Origin: Haplomitrium mnioides
Lineage: Eukaryota > Marchantiophyta > Haplomitriopsida > Calobryales
Reading direction: 5' to 3'
Assembly (NCBI GenBank): GCA_049999725.1
Contig: JBNGIS010009128.1
Location: 1-53,584 of the forward strand
Length of the DNA: 53,584 nt
The position numbers and the translations under genes are program-made. The notes below the pieces were generated by a model. That model was not told the DNA's origin and ran no database searches. It saw only the letters and a list, made by a program, of their open reading frames with translations. Positions 10,050 through 22,000 of the stretch are shown piece after piece (position 1 is the stretch's first letter; each line of letters opens with the position of its first letter).

Positions 10050-11090
10050 CAATGGAGGTGGTTAACATTAGCATATTGCATCTGGATAAGACAACTAGTG
10101 GAAATTATTGCCAAAAACTACAAGAAGATTGTTTTTAGTCTTGTTCGGGTATGATTGGTTGTCAAAGATAATGAGTATTATTCTTTTTTCTATTCAAGAT
10201 GGTATTCTCTATCAAGGCCATCAAATATATACTCCAGAAGATGATATGCTTTGAATGGCTTGTTTACAATAAGCGCATGACATTCCCAACTTAGAGCGTC
10301 TCAGAGTAGATAAAACTACATAGTTGCTTCAGCTCAATTTGTCATGGCCTAACTTGGCTTGAGATGTTTGTGGTTTTGTTTATTCGTGTGAAAGTTGTCA
10401 ACAAGACAAAGCTTCAAATAAAAAAACCAACAGGACTTCTTCAGCCACTACCAATTCCTATTACTTGTTGGGAACATGTAAGTTTGGATATTGTCACTTC
10501 ACTTCCAACTATGCTTTGTGGGTTTACTATTATTGTGGTGTTTGTAGACAAGCTCAACAAGAAGATTCACTTAACACTTATGGTGGATACAATAGATGCT
10601 CTATAATTGGCAAAAATTTACTTTAATATTGTCTTATGTCATCATGGAATGCCCAAAGTGTTAATATCTGTTAGAGATCCGTGTTTCACTAGAAAATTTG
10701 AGAGTTGCTCAAACTTTTAGGAATCAAACTCTTTATGTCTATTGCTTGTCTTCCACAAACAGATAGGCAAATGGAGCAAGCTAATCTTAATGTCAAGGAT
10801 ATGCTTCGCACGTTCATCAATATTCATCACAATGATTGGGATAGTTTCTTACTAGTTGTGAAGTTTGTCTATAACAACTCCAAATAAGTAAGTACTTGGT
10901 TTTCTCCTTTCTTTCTTAATTCAAATCAATATCCTCTTGTTCTAGATGGTTTGCTTTCTCCTTGAAGTTTTTCTTCAAATGTTCCAATTATTTCTACCAT
11001 TTTGTCTCGTTTATCTTCTTCACAACCATCTTACTGTTGTTCAAAGTTAGAAAAAAAAAATGACAATTTCCATTGTCGTGATTCCTCTTA
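10050..11090 (+). pseudogene. D integrase, frame-broken
   Basis: The order follows A integrase: an N-terminal segment near 10060-10130, a degraded zinc-binding segment, then the catalytic core from about 10430. The first catalytic Asp is visible in VSLDIVTSLP near 10485. The second Asp position reads SVRDPCF, where family members have FDRDPCF. The Glu region (DRQMEQAN) is near 10765. TTRxF-type and FVYNNSK motifs follow. Stops and frame changes occur throughout. Confidence 0.65.
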
Positions 11091-11096
11091 TATGTT

Positions 11097-11545
11097 TTGG
11101 GTGACCAAGTTATGCTATCTACTCACAATCTCCCATTGTCTTTGGATACTCAAGTCCGTAAGTTATCTTCTACTTGGATTGGCTCTTTCTTTATTTCTCA
11201 CGTTATTTCTCCCATTGCTTATAAACTTGATCTTCCTCTTCACATGAAGATTCATCCTGTGTTCCATATCTCTAAACTTAAACCTTTTGTTCATAGTCCA
11301 TCTTTTTTTCCAAATTGTGTTCAACTTACTTCTCCACCTATTGTTCTTGATGATCATGAAGAATTTAACGTGATCACATTTTGGCGAAAAGATTTATCAA
11401 GCAGAGTGACATTCACAAGTTCAATACAAGGTTTTGTAGAAAGGCTATCCACTTCATGATGCTACTTGGGAATCTTATTCAAAGCTTGAGAATGCTTAAG
11501 AGGCTATTCAAATGTTTGAAAGTTGTGACAATGACGAGGACATCA
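11097..11545 (+). pseudogene. D integrase C-terminus with chromodomain
   Basis: The GPY/F-like module reads GDQVMLSTHNLPLSLDTQV and includes KIHPVFHISKLKPF. It is followed by a chromodomain remnant (EEFNV...KGYPLHDATWES...LENA) spread over two frames between 11350 and 11510. Chromodomains of chromovirus integrases bind histone marks and direct insertion to heterochromatin. The satellite location of D and A fits this, although causation cannot be shown here. Confidence 0.7.
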
Positions 11546-11566
11546 TCGATTAGAAGGCAATGATTA

Positions 11567-11843
11567 TATAATAGTATAAGAATGATGTTGTGCTCTTTAT
11601 AAGAAAATAGAGAGGAGGTGAAAGAAGTGGTAGAGGGTCACTTTTAGGATTGAATTGAGATAAAAATACTTACCTTCAAAGCTACTTCTATAGCTTTTAG
11701 AGTTGAAATTAGAAGTGACTTCTGAGGGATCACTTTTAGGGTTGAAATTGCAAGTGACTTGCAAGTGAAGAAAGAAGGATGAGACCTTCTTCTATTCTAT
11801 AAATAGAAGGGCTTCATAGCCCTACCTCTAATTCTGAAGTTCT
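11567..11843 (+). repeat. D 3' LTR, left part
   Basis: The LTR starts TATAATAG (TGTAATAG in A) and follows the 5' LTR until GTTCT at 11839-11843, where E2 interrupts it. The rest of the LTR resumes at 15880. Confidence 0.8.
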
Positions 11844-14800
11844 TGTGGCGACATGGTCTTGAACTTAAGAAGGGAAAAGTGAGGAAAATACTCTATTGCA
11901 GCTATGTGATGATCATTACAGGTGCTGTGTGGAAGGAAAAAAGGGAATTGAAGTATGCCAGTCTCATGGACCTGTGAGAGAAGAGCGATTACTATGAGCT
12001 TCTTGCGATTTGAAGATCTTCTGAGAGGAAACTATGGTGCCAAGTTTGGAGTAGGACTCTGGAGTTGATGTGAGAGGTCTTCTGGGAAATAAAATAAGAA
12101 TGTAAAAAAATAATGTAATGATATATTAGAAGTTGATTTTACTTATGAAGAAATAACAATAGAGTAAAGTTGTAGAAGTGAGGAAAAGAAATGGAAATCT
12201 AAAAAATATAAAAAAAATGAAAAAAAAATAGTAAAACTAACCTACTGTTGGAGGCCAAGCTAAGCCCATTACACTAATTCTATATCTAGCTAACTCTGAA
12301 GTCGAAGGACAGCGTGCTCTGGGGAAGGGTTAAGCCCTGAACTAGGTCTGTCCAGGGGCAGAAGAAGAAGGATAAGCAGGTGGCCTTACACCCCTCTAGG
12401 GAGCTGCCTCTCGAAAGGAAAGAAGAGCAATATCCTTATATACAGCTCCTGTGACGACGCAGAAAACTTATGGGATATATGCAGAGGCCAAGGCGACTCG
12501 CGAATGTGTTCGTGGATTTTCTGATTATGGCTGTGAGAAAGGATGCAAAGCCCCTGCAATAGAGATCCCTGCGAATTGCCGACGAGGAGATGTCTATTGC
12601 AAAGTTTTGCGAGTATCAGTCGTCATGCAACTAGACTCAGGAAACGAATGTTTGGAAGGAAGATTTTCGATGAAGAATTGCTTGATGGAGAACTCTTCCT
12701 TTGCGATGCTGTGATCTCAAGGTGAACGAAGGTCCCAACAAAGAATCGCCCAATGATGAAGGACTAGGAATGAATGTCCCTAAGAAGAAAATGAATCCCT
12801 TGTAATCAAAGAAGGATTGGCTGTGAGGCAGCAAGGTGATGCGAAGGCCCAGTGATGAAGGATTTCCCTGCTGATGAAGGATTTCCCTGCTGCAACGATC
12901 AATCAACGATGAAGATCCCTATGAGAAAGATTCAATAAGCTAGCGATCGAAGGAGTGCTAAAGAGATTGATTAGCTACAAAAAAAGATCCCTATGAATAT
13001 GTTGAAAGCCCCTGCGGAATACGAAAGGTGATCAAGAAGAATCAAATTGTGAAGATCAGCATGTGCGATGACAAAATCGGTGCTAAGGAGCGACGTGCTA
13101 AGGAGAGAAATGCCGGGTGGTCAGAAAGTCGGAAGCGAAAGCCCTGCGAAGGAGAAGAAGGATGTTGAACTGATTCCTAGTAATGCAAAAGCTTACAATG
13201 GTGGCAATTATCGGGGAATGCTGCGAGAAGGAGAGGAGACTGCCTGAAGCTGCGATCACGTTTAATAGGAGAAAGGCCAGTGCGATACTCGATTGAAGAA
13301 GATCCTCTGAATTCAATGAAGGATTGCTTAAGAAGGCTATCTGATCTGAAATGCAGGCTGTAGACTGAGTTGAAGAGATGACGAATGATTGAACCGCCTG
13401 GGAGAAGAGGAATTCCTACTGGGGATTGAGTGGAGAGGAGAACACGAATGGTTGGCTTGTGGGCTGTTTTAAATCAAATGGTGAAGGCTAAACGTCCTTA
13501 AATGAAGAATCGGATGAGAACGAGCGATGCGATGAATGATTCGAGTGAAGAACAAGGAATCTGTGAAGAGAAAAGTCCGTTGTCCACGAGGAGTCCGATC
13601 CGAAGAAAGGAGCGGAAGGGAACCTTCCTAAGTGGGGAACCCCACTTAAGTTGGTTCCGATCAGCCTCCCTAAGTGGAGAGGACCAGTTAAACTGGTTCC
13701 GTGTGGGTATCCGAAGTGGGGAAGGATTAAGTGGCCGAAAGACTAACATATCGACAATTCGGACGGAAGCAAAAGGTGATCTTAAAAGTTCGAACGGGAT
13801 CTGCGGAAGATTTGAGAAAGTTCGAAATGGATTTACGGGAGCTACTGTTCTTATATCAAACTTTTCTACGAGTAAGGGGAGTAATGACTGAACGGCCAAA
13901 ATAGCAATCTATCGACAATCTGGACTATGGAAAGAATGAATGAGCATCAGCGAAATAGCGACTTATCGTCGATCCGGATTGAAGGGAAGATTAGTTTGAA
14001 AGTTTGAATCGGACGGAGGCGAAAGTTCGAAGTGGCCAGAGGTTGAAAGTTCGAAAAGGGCACAGATTCGAGAGACAAAAGTTCGACACATGCGAGGACC
14101 TAATGTTGCAAGGGAGTGTCATGTTTGTTCTTATATCAAGCTTTTTTGTAACTTAGTGAAGGGAGCTTCAAGTATGTATTGTTCTTACTTGGTGAGGACG
14201 AGACGGTTATTTACAAGGGAGCTGCGAGTTGTTCTTACAGCGAGCGTTTCGACAAGTTAACTAAGAGGAGAGGCCTTTTTCATTGTTCTTATGCCAAACG
14301 ACGAAAGAAGTTAGTTCCAAAGGAGAGCTCGAGTAGTTCTTATATTGAATAAGTTAAAGAGTTAGTGGAAATGGGGCGTGGGAAGAAGTTCTAACAGTGA
14401 GGTAGAGAGAGAAGAGGAGCTTGGATATGTTCTTATTACGAGGATGAAGATAGTTGGGGAAAACTAATCTTTTCCAACTGAATCCTAGGAAAGCTACCAA
14501 GGCTGTTCTGTTGATCTAGTCTAGGAGAAATCAAGTATAGGATTTAGTTAGTATGATAGTTTTGAATAATTACCTGTAGATTAGTGTTTGTGATGTTAGT
14601 AGATGGCAGTGGTTAGACGGTCTAATTGCTATAGTTAGCTGAAAATTAGATTAGTAGTATGGTAGTTAGATAGGATTAGTTACAATATGTTCTTATAAGA
14701 GAATATGATGAATGGAGAGAGGGGTACAAGGAGGTTTGCCTCGTATCACTCACTGGTCTCTTTTGTTTTGCTTGGACTTTGAAGATGGAATGGAAGATAG

Positions 14801-15874
14801 CATGGCAAAGAGTTCCCCTTTCCAAGATTGCATGGTTGTGTTATTTTGGAATTTAATGTCTCAATCTGGAGTGCTAAAGCAAGATTGTAGGATAGACTGT
14901 GATGACAGAAGCAATGCATATTCTGTAATTGTGAATTGAGAAAAGAATTGCTTTAGAGAAGGGCAAGCCAGGGGGTACCTGGGTGCATTCTACTAAAGAA
15001 TTCAGATTCTGAATTCTGAATGGAGGAATCTGTGGGCTGTTTCAAGTTGTAATCCCAACAAAGAGTGCTAGGAGAGAGAGAAGGTTGTCTTTAGATTTCC
15101 CATGCAAATCTTTGGATGAAGGTTCTTCATCTCCCCAAGCTTAAAATCTGCTTGAAGGGAATGCTTTCTTGGAATATTCTAGTCTTATGGAGTAGTGGAT
15201 CTGAGAATCTTGCTCTAACAAATGCTGGGTGATAGGTGGGGAGGAGCCTCATTGTCATTGTAGTATTTATTAGTACTGAGAGTAAGGAATCAAGGATACT
15301 AAGTATTGGTATCTTCTATGTACTAGGAGTGGAGAGGGTTTGTAGAAATTGATTGGGGTGAGAGAGAGGTTGCAACAGAGGGCTGCCATGTCAGGGGGGT
15401 ACTTGAGTGGTGATCTCAGTCAATTGATGGAGTACAGATATAGTAGACAGTGTCTGGAGAGGTGGATTTGAGTGCATGCTTGGTAGATTCAACTGTATTC
15501 TCAAAAGTTCTGCCCTATAAGAATATGGGATTATTGCTAGGGGCTTAAATTTCTTATCTATCTCAATAGTAATGTTGTTGTTCCTCATGTAGCTAATGCT
15601 ATAGTATTCGCTTGCAATTGCTAAAGCGCAGGAGGCAAGAAGCCTAAGCCTTTGTAGTGTATGGCTGGCAAGATTCTCTGAGTGTAAGAGTGAGAAGACA
15701 AAAAGAGAGAGAGGTACTCAGAAGGCACCAGTATGGGTCTTTGTTCAGCTTCCCTTTTAAAGAAGCTGGAACCTGCTTAAAACCAGAGAAAACGACCCAA
15801 TACCTCCTTGTCCCTGTGGGTTCGATACAAAATCAGAGCAATTTGATTCTAAATACTTGCAGGATGCTGCAACA
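11844..15874 (+). mobile_element. E2: LTR-like insertion of about 4.0 kb in the D 3' LTR (probable solo LTR)
   Basis: This block begins TGTGGCG and ends GCTGCAACA. It is flanked by GTTCT (11839-11843) and ATTCC (15875-15879), each one transition from GTTCC at the same place in the D 5' LTR, so this is a 5-bp target-site duplication. It shares three modules in the same order with the E LTR: 12240-12420 with 2310-2480, 13590-13740 with 3260-3380, and the GTGAYTTATCG motif run at 13740-14000. No gag, pol, primer binding site or polypurine tract is visible. A solo LTR of a distant E/C relative is the simplest reading. The 14000-15870 part is AT-rich and otherwise unassigned. Confidence 0.7.
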
Positions 15875-15879
15875 ATTCC

Positions 15880-16025
15880 TCTCTATTTAGTTTGGCTCTT
15901 TGGTTGCTTGGCTTTAGCTTGCACTATTGGTTTTTGCTTGCTTATTGGCCTTGAGTTGCATAACTCTATTAGAGTTATATTGGAGTTGCTACTCATTTGG
16001 AAGCTGGTCTTTGAGTTCTTTTACA
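15880..16025 (+). repeat. D 3' LTR, right part
   Basis: The sequence continues the D LTR (TTGGTTGCTTGGC..., GGCCTTGAGTTG...) and ends TTCTTTTACA, as in the 5' LTR. The right target-site duplication ACAAT follows at 16026-16030. Confidence 0.85.
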
Positions 16026-16430
16026 ACAATGATGCCATTTGAAAGCATCATACAAATTCTTGCCCCCAACAAGGATACAATTCGAAAGCATTATAAACGT
16101 TCTTGCATGCAACAAGAATGAAGTTTGGAAGCAATATTCAAATTCTTACATCCAACAATATTGCAATTTGAAAACATCATGCAAAGTCTCTCATTAAACC
16201 AAGATGTGATTTGGAAAATGTTGTATAAATTCTTGCACTTAACAATATTGCATTTCAAAATTATCATACAAATTCTTGTACACAACTAGTATGTCATTTG
16301 GAAGGTGCAAGTTGAAAGCATTATTCAAAATTCTCATTCTAACAAAGATGCAAGTTGGAAGCATTATACAAATTCTCTTTCCCAATAAAGAAGCAATTTG
16401 GAAGTATAATACAATTTCTCACACATGATG
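16026..16430. repeat. Satellite of about 40-60 bp units (CAAATTCTTGCA...type)
   Basis: Degenerate units repeat the order CAAATTCTTGCA, CCAACAA, GATGCAATTTGG, AAGCATCAT. Related units occur at 7263-7339 and 44520-45060. I see about eight units. The sequence is non-coding, and the array is the host into which D inserted. Confidence 0.75.
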
Positions 16431-16781
16431 CACATTCTCACACGTATTAGAAGCATGATACAAATTCTCACACATATTAGAATCATGATACAAATTCTCA
16501 CACATATTAGAATCATGATACAAATTCTAAGAGCTATTAGAATCATGATTCAAATTCTCAAATCTATTAGAAGCATGAGAGAAATTCTCACACATATTAG
16601 AAGCATGATACAAATTATCATACTTATTAGAAACATGATACAAATTCTCACACATATTAGAATCATGATACAAATTCTCACATCTATTCAAAGCATGACA
16701 AAAATTCTCACATCTATTAGAATAATGATACAAATTCTCATATCTATTAGAAGCATAATACAAATTCTCAAATATACTAGA
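16431..16781. repeat. 30-bp minisatellite, about 11.6 copies, host of element A
   Basis: Head-to-tail 30-bp units (consensus AAATTCTCACACATATTAGA then ARCATGATAC) run without spacers up to CTAGA (16777-16781). The array resumes with the matching phase at 39014 on the far side of A. Because 30 is a multiple of three, long open frames appear on both strands; these are artefacts of periodicity. Confidence 0.9.
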
Positions 16782-17210
16782 TGTAAAAGAACTCAAAGAT
16801 TGACTTCCAAATAAGTAATACTTCAAGACAACTTTAAAAGAGTTATACAACTCAAGGCCAATAAACAAACCAAAGCCAAGAGTGCTAGCCAAAGCCAAAC
16901 AACCAAAGAGCCAAACCGAATTGAAAGGAACTCCAGAATGAGAAGTGGGGCTAAGAAGCCATTCTATTTATACAAGAGAAGAGGGTGTCATCCCTCTTTC
17001 TTCACTTATAAGTCACTTCTCATTTTAGCCCTAAAAGTGACTCTTTACCAAAAGTGACTTCGAATGCAAGTAATCTAAAAGTGACTCTCCACCAAAAGTG
17101 ACTTCAAAGACAAGTAATCTAATCTTAACCTTAAAAGTGACTCACTACCACTTCCTTCACTCCTCTCTATTTTCTTATAAATAGCCTAACCTTATGCTTA
17201 TACTATTACA
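16782..17210 (-). repeat. 3' LTR of element A
   Basis: On the minus strand the 429-bp LTR starts TGTAATAGTATAAG (17210) and ends TTCTTTTACA (16782). Its length, TATA box and sequence match the D LTRs. Frames inside are shared with D LTR copies by repeat homology and are not genes. Confidence 0.88.
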
Positions 17211-17249
17211 TAATCCCATTCGTCTAGTCAATGACATCCTCGTTATTGC

Positions 17250-17577
17250 CGCAACTTTCAAAAATTTTAATAGCTTCTTGAACATTCTCAAGATTTGAAA
17301 AAGGTTCCCAAGTAGCATCATGAAGTGGATAGCCTTTCTATAAAACCTTGTATTGAACTTGTGGATGTTGCCCGCGCTTGATAACTCTTTTCGCCAAAAT
17401 GCAGTCTACTTCGAATTCTTCACGATCATCAAGAACAATGGCCAGAGGAGGAAGTTGAACACGATTTGGAAAAGAAGATGGATTATGAACAAAAGGTTTA
17501 AATTTAGACACATGGAACATAGGATGAATCTTCATATGAAGAGGAAGATTAAGTTTATAAGCAACATGAGAAATAAC
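17250..17577 (-). pseudogene. A integrase C-terminus with chromodomain
   Basis: On the minus strand, KIHPMFHVSKFKPF is followed by EEFEVDCILAKRVIKRG, then a TAG replacing the Trp codon of the expected VLWKGYP, then KGYPLHDATWEPFSNLEN. This is the aromatic-rich chromodomain of chromoviral integrases. The TGG-to-TAG change is a single G-to-A transition. Confidence 0.75.
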
Positions 17578-18762
17578 CTAGGAAATAGAGAAAGGACCAA
17601 TCCAAGCAAGAGATAACTTACAAACTTGAGTATCTAAAGACAATGGAAGATCATAAGTGGATAACATAACTTGGTCACCTAAAACATAAGAGAAATCACG
17701 ATGACGGTTATCAGCATATTTTTTTTCCTGATTTTGAGCAATAGTAAGATGGTTGCAAGCATCTTGCAAGGAAGAAGATAAACGAGACAAAAAAGTAAAA
17801 ATACTTAGAACATGAGAAGAAGTAGGAGAAAGAAAACCATCAAGAACAAGAGAATGCTGTTTCGAATTAAGAAAGAAAGGAAAAAAACCAATACTTGCTT
17901 GTTTGGAGTTGTTGTAGGCAAACTCCACAACCGGTAAGAAACTATCCCAATCGGTGTGATGAACATTGATGAACGCACAAAGCATGTCCTCAACAATACA
18001 ATTAGCATGCTTTGTTTGCCTGTCTAATTGCGGATGATAAGCAGTAGACATAGAAAGTTTGGTTCCTAGAAGTTTGAATAACTCTCGCCAAAACTTTCTA
18101 GTGAAACACGGATCCCTATCAAATATTAACACCTTGGGCATTCTATGATGGCGAAAAACAATATCAAAGTAAATTTTTGCCAATTGTGAAGCATCAACTG
18201 TATCCATCGTTGGTGCTAAATGAATTTGCTTGCTTAGCTTGTCCACCAACACCACAATAGTAGTAAACCCATGATGCATAGTTGGAAGTGAAGTGACAAG
18301 ATCCAAACTTACATGTTTCTAACGAGCAGTAGGAATTGGTAGTGGTTGAAGAAGTCCCGCTGGTTTTTGATTCAAAGCTTTGTTTTGTTGACAACTTTCA
18401 CACAAACAAACAAAACCATGAACATCTCAAGCCAAGTTAGGCCACCACCAAGTGAGTTGAAGCAACTCTATAGTTTTATCTACTCCAAGATGCCCAGAGA
18501 TAGGAATGCTATGCGCTTCTTGTAAACAAGCCATTCGAAGCGTATCATCTTGTGGAACATATATTTGATGGCCTCGATAGAGAATAACATCTCGAATGGA
18601 GAAAGAATGATACTCACTATCCTTGACGGCCAATCGTGCGCGAATCAGACTAAAGAAAGCATCTTCTTGTAGCTTTTGACGATAACTCCTACTAGTTGCC
18701 TCATTTAAATATAAGATGCTAATGTTGCTCACTTCTATTGTATTCACTCAATGATCTAGCCT
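17578..18762 (-). pseudogene. A integrase, zinc-binding and catalytic domains
   Basis: The frame runs downward from 18762, where B interrupts it. The N-terminal HHCC module shows SGHLGVDKT and a CLCESCQQNK segment. The core shows DLVTSLPTM (first Asp), IFDRDPCF (second Asp) and HPQLDRQTKHAN, where the catalytic Glu is Lys (codon near 18010). A stop after the HHCC His pair (LA*DV) and one in TAR*KH break the frame. From 18306 to 17578 it stays open for 242 codons, the best-preserved integrase stretch in the window. Integrase would insert the cDNA, but the Glu-to-Lys change predicts inactivity. Confidence 0.8.
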
Positions 18763-19023
18763 TGTAACAATCACTAACTTTAATAAGCCATAGCTAAAAA
18801 TAATGTCAACTATGTCTAGAAAGCTATTACTAAGTTAGAGTAGCAAAAAGCAATTGCTATTATAGAGAATTGGACATGTGGCACGAGGAGAGAAAGTCAA
18901 CGAATTAAAGTCAAAGAGGGAGTCTAGATACACTACTTTAGAAGAGGATAAAGACACGTGACAAGCGGAGAACTAAAGTAAAAAGAAGGTTCTAAAGATA
19001 AGGACATGTGGTAGAAGGAGAAT
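18763..19023 (+). repeat. B 5' LTR, left part
   Basis: The sequence starts TGTAACAATCACT and follows the B 3' LTR from 37248. I count 15 substitutions in 261 aligned bases by eye. It stops at AGAAT (19019-19023), where C is inserted, and the LTR resumes at 31904. Confidence 0.88.
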
Positions 19024-22000
19024 TGTCACTCCCATGTTTCCGGTCTTAACCTTCATAGTCACCTCTTTGGATGTAGGGGAGGACAAATTGTGGGATGTGA
19101 GGTTCTTTTCTGAGATGGCCCCTTGATAGTTATTCCTTTGAGGCTTTAAGGATTCTCTCTTTCCTTATTAGCCTTCGGTTCACCACTCACTCTCTTCAGA
19201 CTTCATTCAAATCATTCATTTACAACTTAGGTTCACATTCACCACACCTAGTCTGCTTTGTGCAATTCTTCTAGTATATTCCAAGGATCCAAAACTTGAG
19301 GCCCTGCCACCTTATTTGTGGTTGGGCAAAAAGATGTTGTGTCCTGCACCAAAAGACAATTAAAGAGGTCTGGACTTCCCCTCTCGGGTTTATCACAGAA
19401 CTATTACAATAGATCTTTGCTATCCTAATATGAATTAATCACGAATCTATACACAAGATTATAAATAGAGAACATTTCCCCCTAGGATCAAATAGCTGTC
19501 ATAGGGACTGGACTCCTCCTTCTGAGCTGTCTCAAGGTCTGCTCAACTGTTCTGATATATTTGATTCTACTATGCTGATTGAACTTAAATGCAAACTGGG
19601 AGTTTAAATATACTTCGATACACAAACTATTTACACTATGTACTGTGATGAGGAACAGAGTTATTGAAGATCCTCTTGACTGCTTCCACCACTAGTACTT
19701 CCCTTCTCAATCTTTAGCTGCCTTCCAATCTTCTCTACAACAACCACTCACGCACCCTTCTCCAGATAGTTTTTCTACTTCCCTCGCGAGAAGCCATGAA
19801 TTTACTTCCTCAGGCTAGGAAGAGGATTTCTTTTAGTTCCACCTTTGGAAGAATAGCCCCCCTTGATTGTAGGTAATCCACTTCACTCCGAGCCTTGACG
19901 AGTCCTACTCCGCAATGCTCAGGCACTAACGTAGCCCCCTCTCTAGGCTCCACTTGAATAATGACACCAAAGCGCACTCCGAGCACTCTGGGCTGATGCG
20001 CTTGCACAGAGAAATGTAGAGACAACTCTAAGCTCCTCACTCAGCAATCTCTCCTTAATTCTTGGCTGGCCAAAATCCCTTCAAGACTCACGTATTGGTT
20101 CACCTCCGCTCTGGTCCACCTGTGAGGACGAGTTCACCTAGATCGCCCGATCATCAAGAGCTCCTCACTCTGCGATTCACGGCGCCTCTCCAGTTCACCT
20201 CCAAATTCCCCTGGCCCCTTGGAACTAGTCCACCCGCTTCACGCAATCCCTTCACTGAATTTCCCACTCCTATCTTACCATGTGCGATTTTCTTGTTGCA
20301 AGGTTGCTCTTGTGTCCTTTGATTGCATGTGCATCCTCCTTTCTTGAATCAGAATCCCTCGAGGTATACCCCCTCCCATCCACCGAACAATCCCTCGCCC
20401 CCCAAACACGCTTTGTTTGAAGTCATTAATTTCGTTAGGCTCGGAAAAGGAGGTGTCGACGTGTGGCTCTAATATTCGTTAATCCCGTTACAACGGAGAA
20501 TAAACGCACGCCGTATGTCCTATCAGTTGGTCGAGAAGTAACAAGTACAACGATAATAGGGCGTCCGTGGAATCTTGCAGATCGAGATTTCGCAGATTCT
20601 CGCGGAACCAGGTCCGAAGGGTTCTTTGGAACAGAGCTCCAAAGCGCCCTGCGGGACCCAATCCACAGAATCTCAACAGATTCCTTCAGAGATCCCCAAT
20701 GATCCTCCGCGCGCCACATCATCCACTGCGCCGCCGTCCAACGCCGCCTCGTAAAGGGGTAGGCTGACCGTCGTGCAGACCCTCCCTTCCGAAGTTGACC
20801 CGCTCGCAGCCCGACGTTCGATGAGCTCTCACCTACTGTCGCGTGTCCTTTGACTTGCTCGAGGCTCCGTAAGTTGCCACGTCATCCAAAAGGCACCGTC
20901 CGACGCCGCCCCGCAAAGGGGTAGGCGGACCGTTGGCCAACTTCCTTCCTAAGTTGACCCACGGAATCCTCTACTCGTGTCTCAGAGCGCCACGTCGTCC
21001 AAAGGCTGCCGCTCGACGCCGCCTTGCAAGGGGGTAGGCTGACCGTCACGCTGACCCTTCTTCCGAAGTTGACCCGTTGACTTCACTCTTCTTCTCCCAT
21101 GTTTTCAAAACCCTCCGCGGACTTCCTGCCTTTGCCACGTCATTTGAAGAACCGCTGCGGACTCCCTTCACTCGCCGAGTAAGAACTTGTGTTGATGTTG
21201 CCATTTCGTCAATCCGGTTCTTCAATAAGTCGCATTTTTGGTGTATCCCTTTCTCCTCCAACCGGATTGGCGCCATGTTGCCCTTCTGGCTTCCGCAGAT
21301 CTTCTTTGGTCGGATCGGTGCTAGGTCACCTTTTTGCCGCTCCCTCCGTGCCCATTTGGTTGGCATTCCCACAGATCCAAGTTAGGTGGTTCTTCCACGT
21401 TGGAGGACGGATCGGAACCACCTTAACCGGTTCCCTACTGATCGGATGGTTGAAAGATTGCCTTTTTGCCTTCACTTGCTCTTCGTCGGTCCGGTCGGTG
21501 ATTTGTCCCCCTTTCGGCTCTCCTATGCTTTTCCTCCTGTCGAATCTCTGCTAAGTTACTCTTTCGGCTTCCTTGATTCTTCTTTGGTCGAAACGTTGAT
21601 GAATCACCTCTTCAGCATCAGACGGGTCTCCCGTGACCGGATTCGCGCTAAGTCATCACTTCGGCTCCCTCAATCCTCCTCCGCTCAAATCTCCGATAAA
21701 TCACCCTTCCGGCACTCTTCCACCTTCCTTCGGTCAGATCCACGCTATGTAACTCTTTTGGCTCTCCTCGTAGCTCCCCGGTTGGACTCTCCGCGGATCC
21801 CTCTTAAGTGGGGTTCTTACGTCGTAAGACGGATCGGAACCCTGTTAAGTGAGATCCCTACTTAGGAAGGCTACTTTCCGCAGATCCTCGGACTCCCTAG
21901 AGCTGTCACGTCTTCCGTAGAATCATGTGAATCGCTCTGGAGACGCCACATTTCCGTGGATTCTCATGGGGCGTTCAGGGAACTCTACGTTTCCGCTAGG

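Larger units (their letters stand above)
7340..16025 (+). mobile_element. Element D: plus-strand Ty3 chromovirus, split by insertion E2
   Basis: The 5' LTR is 7340-7760 and a tRNA-iMet primer binding site follows at 7762-7774. Decayed gag, protease, RT, integrase and chromodomain segments run from 7793 to about 11540. The 3' LTR is 11567-11843 and resumes at 15880-16025 after the E2 insertion. Target-site duplications are AAAAT (7335-7339) and ACAAT (16026-16030), one mismatch apart. LTR termini are TGTARTA and TTTTACA. The RT thumb and most of RNase H are missing. D is the same family as A, in the opposite orientation. Confidence 0.85.

Noticed and set aside
13628-13646. Palindrome AAGTGGGGAACCCCACTT in E2 as a possible terminator or att site
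   Set aside because: It is part of an LTR module found with variations in E and C, with no sign of a site-specific recombination system. It is better read as an LTR internal inverted repeat.
16431-16781. Possible CRISPR-like array of 30-bp repeats
   Set aside because: The units are directly tandem with no unique spacers, and the sequence is plant nuclear DNA.
16425-16814. A 129-codon frame with a ten-residue repeat, and a long antisense frame at 16527-16898
   Set aside because: Both follow from a 30-bp minisatellite whose period is a multiple of three. There is no start context, and the frame crosses into the A LTR.
21077-21865. Long plus-strand frames (102-159 codons) inside the C 3' LTR, repeated at 30564-31231
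   Set aside because: They are antisense to the element, start at different places in the two LTR copies, have LTR subrepeat composition and match no domain.
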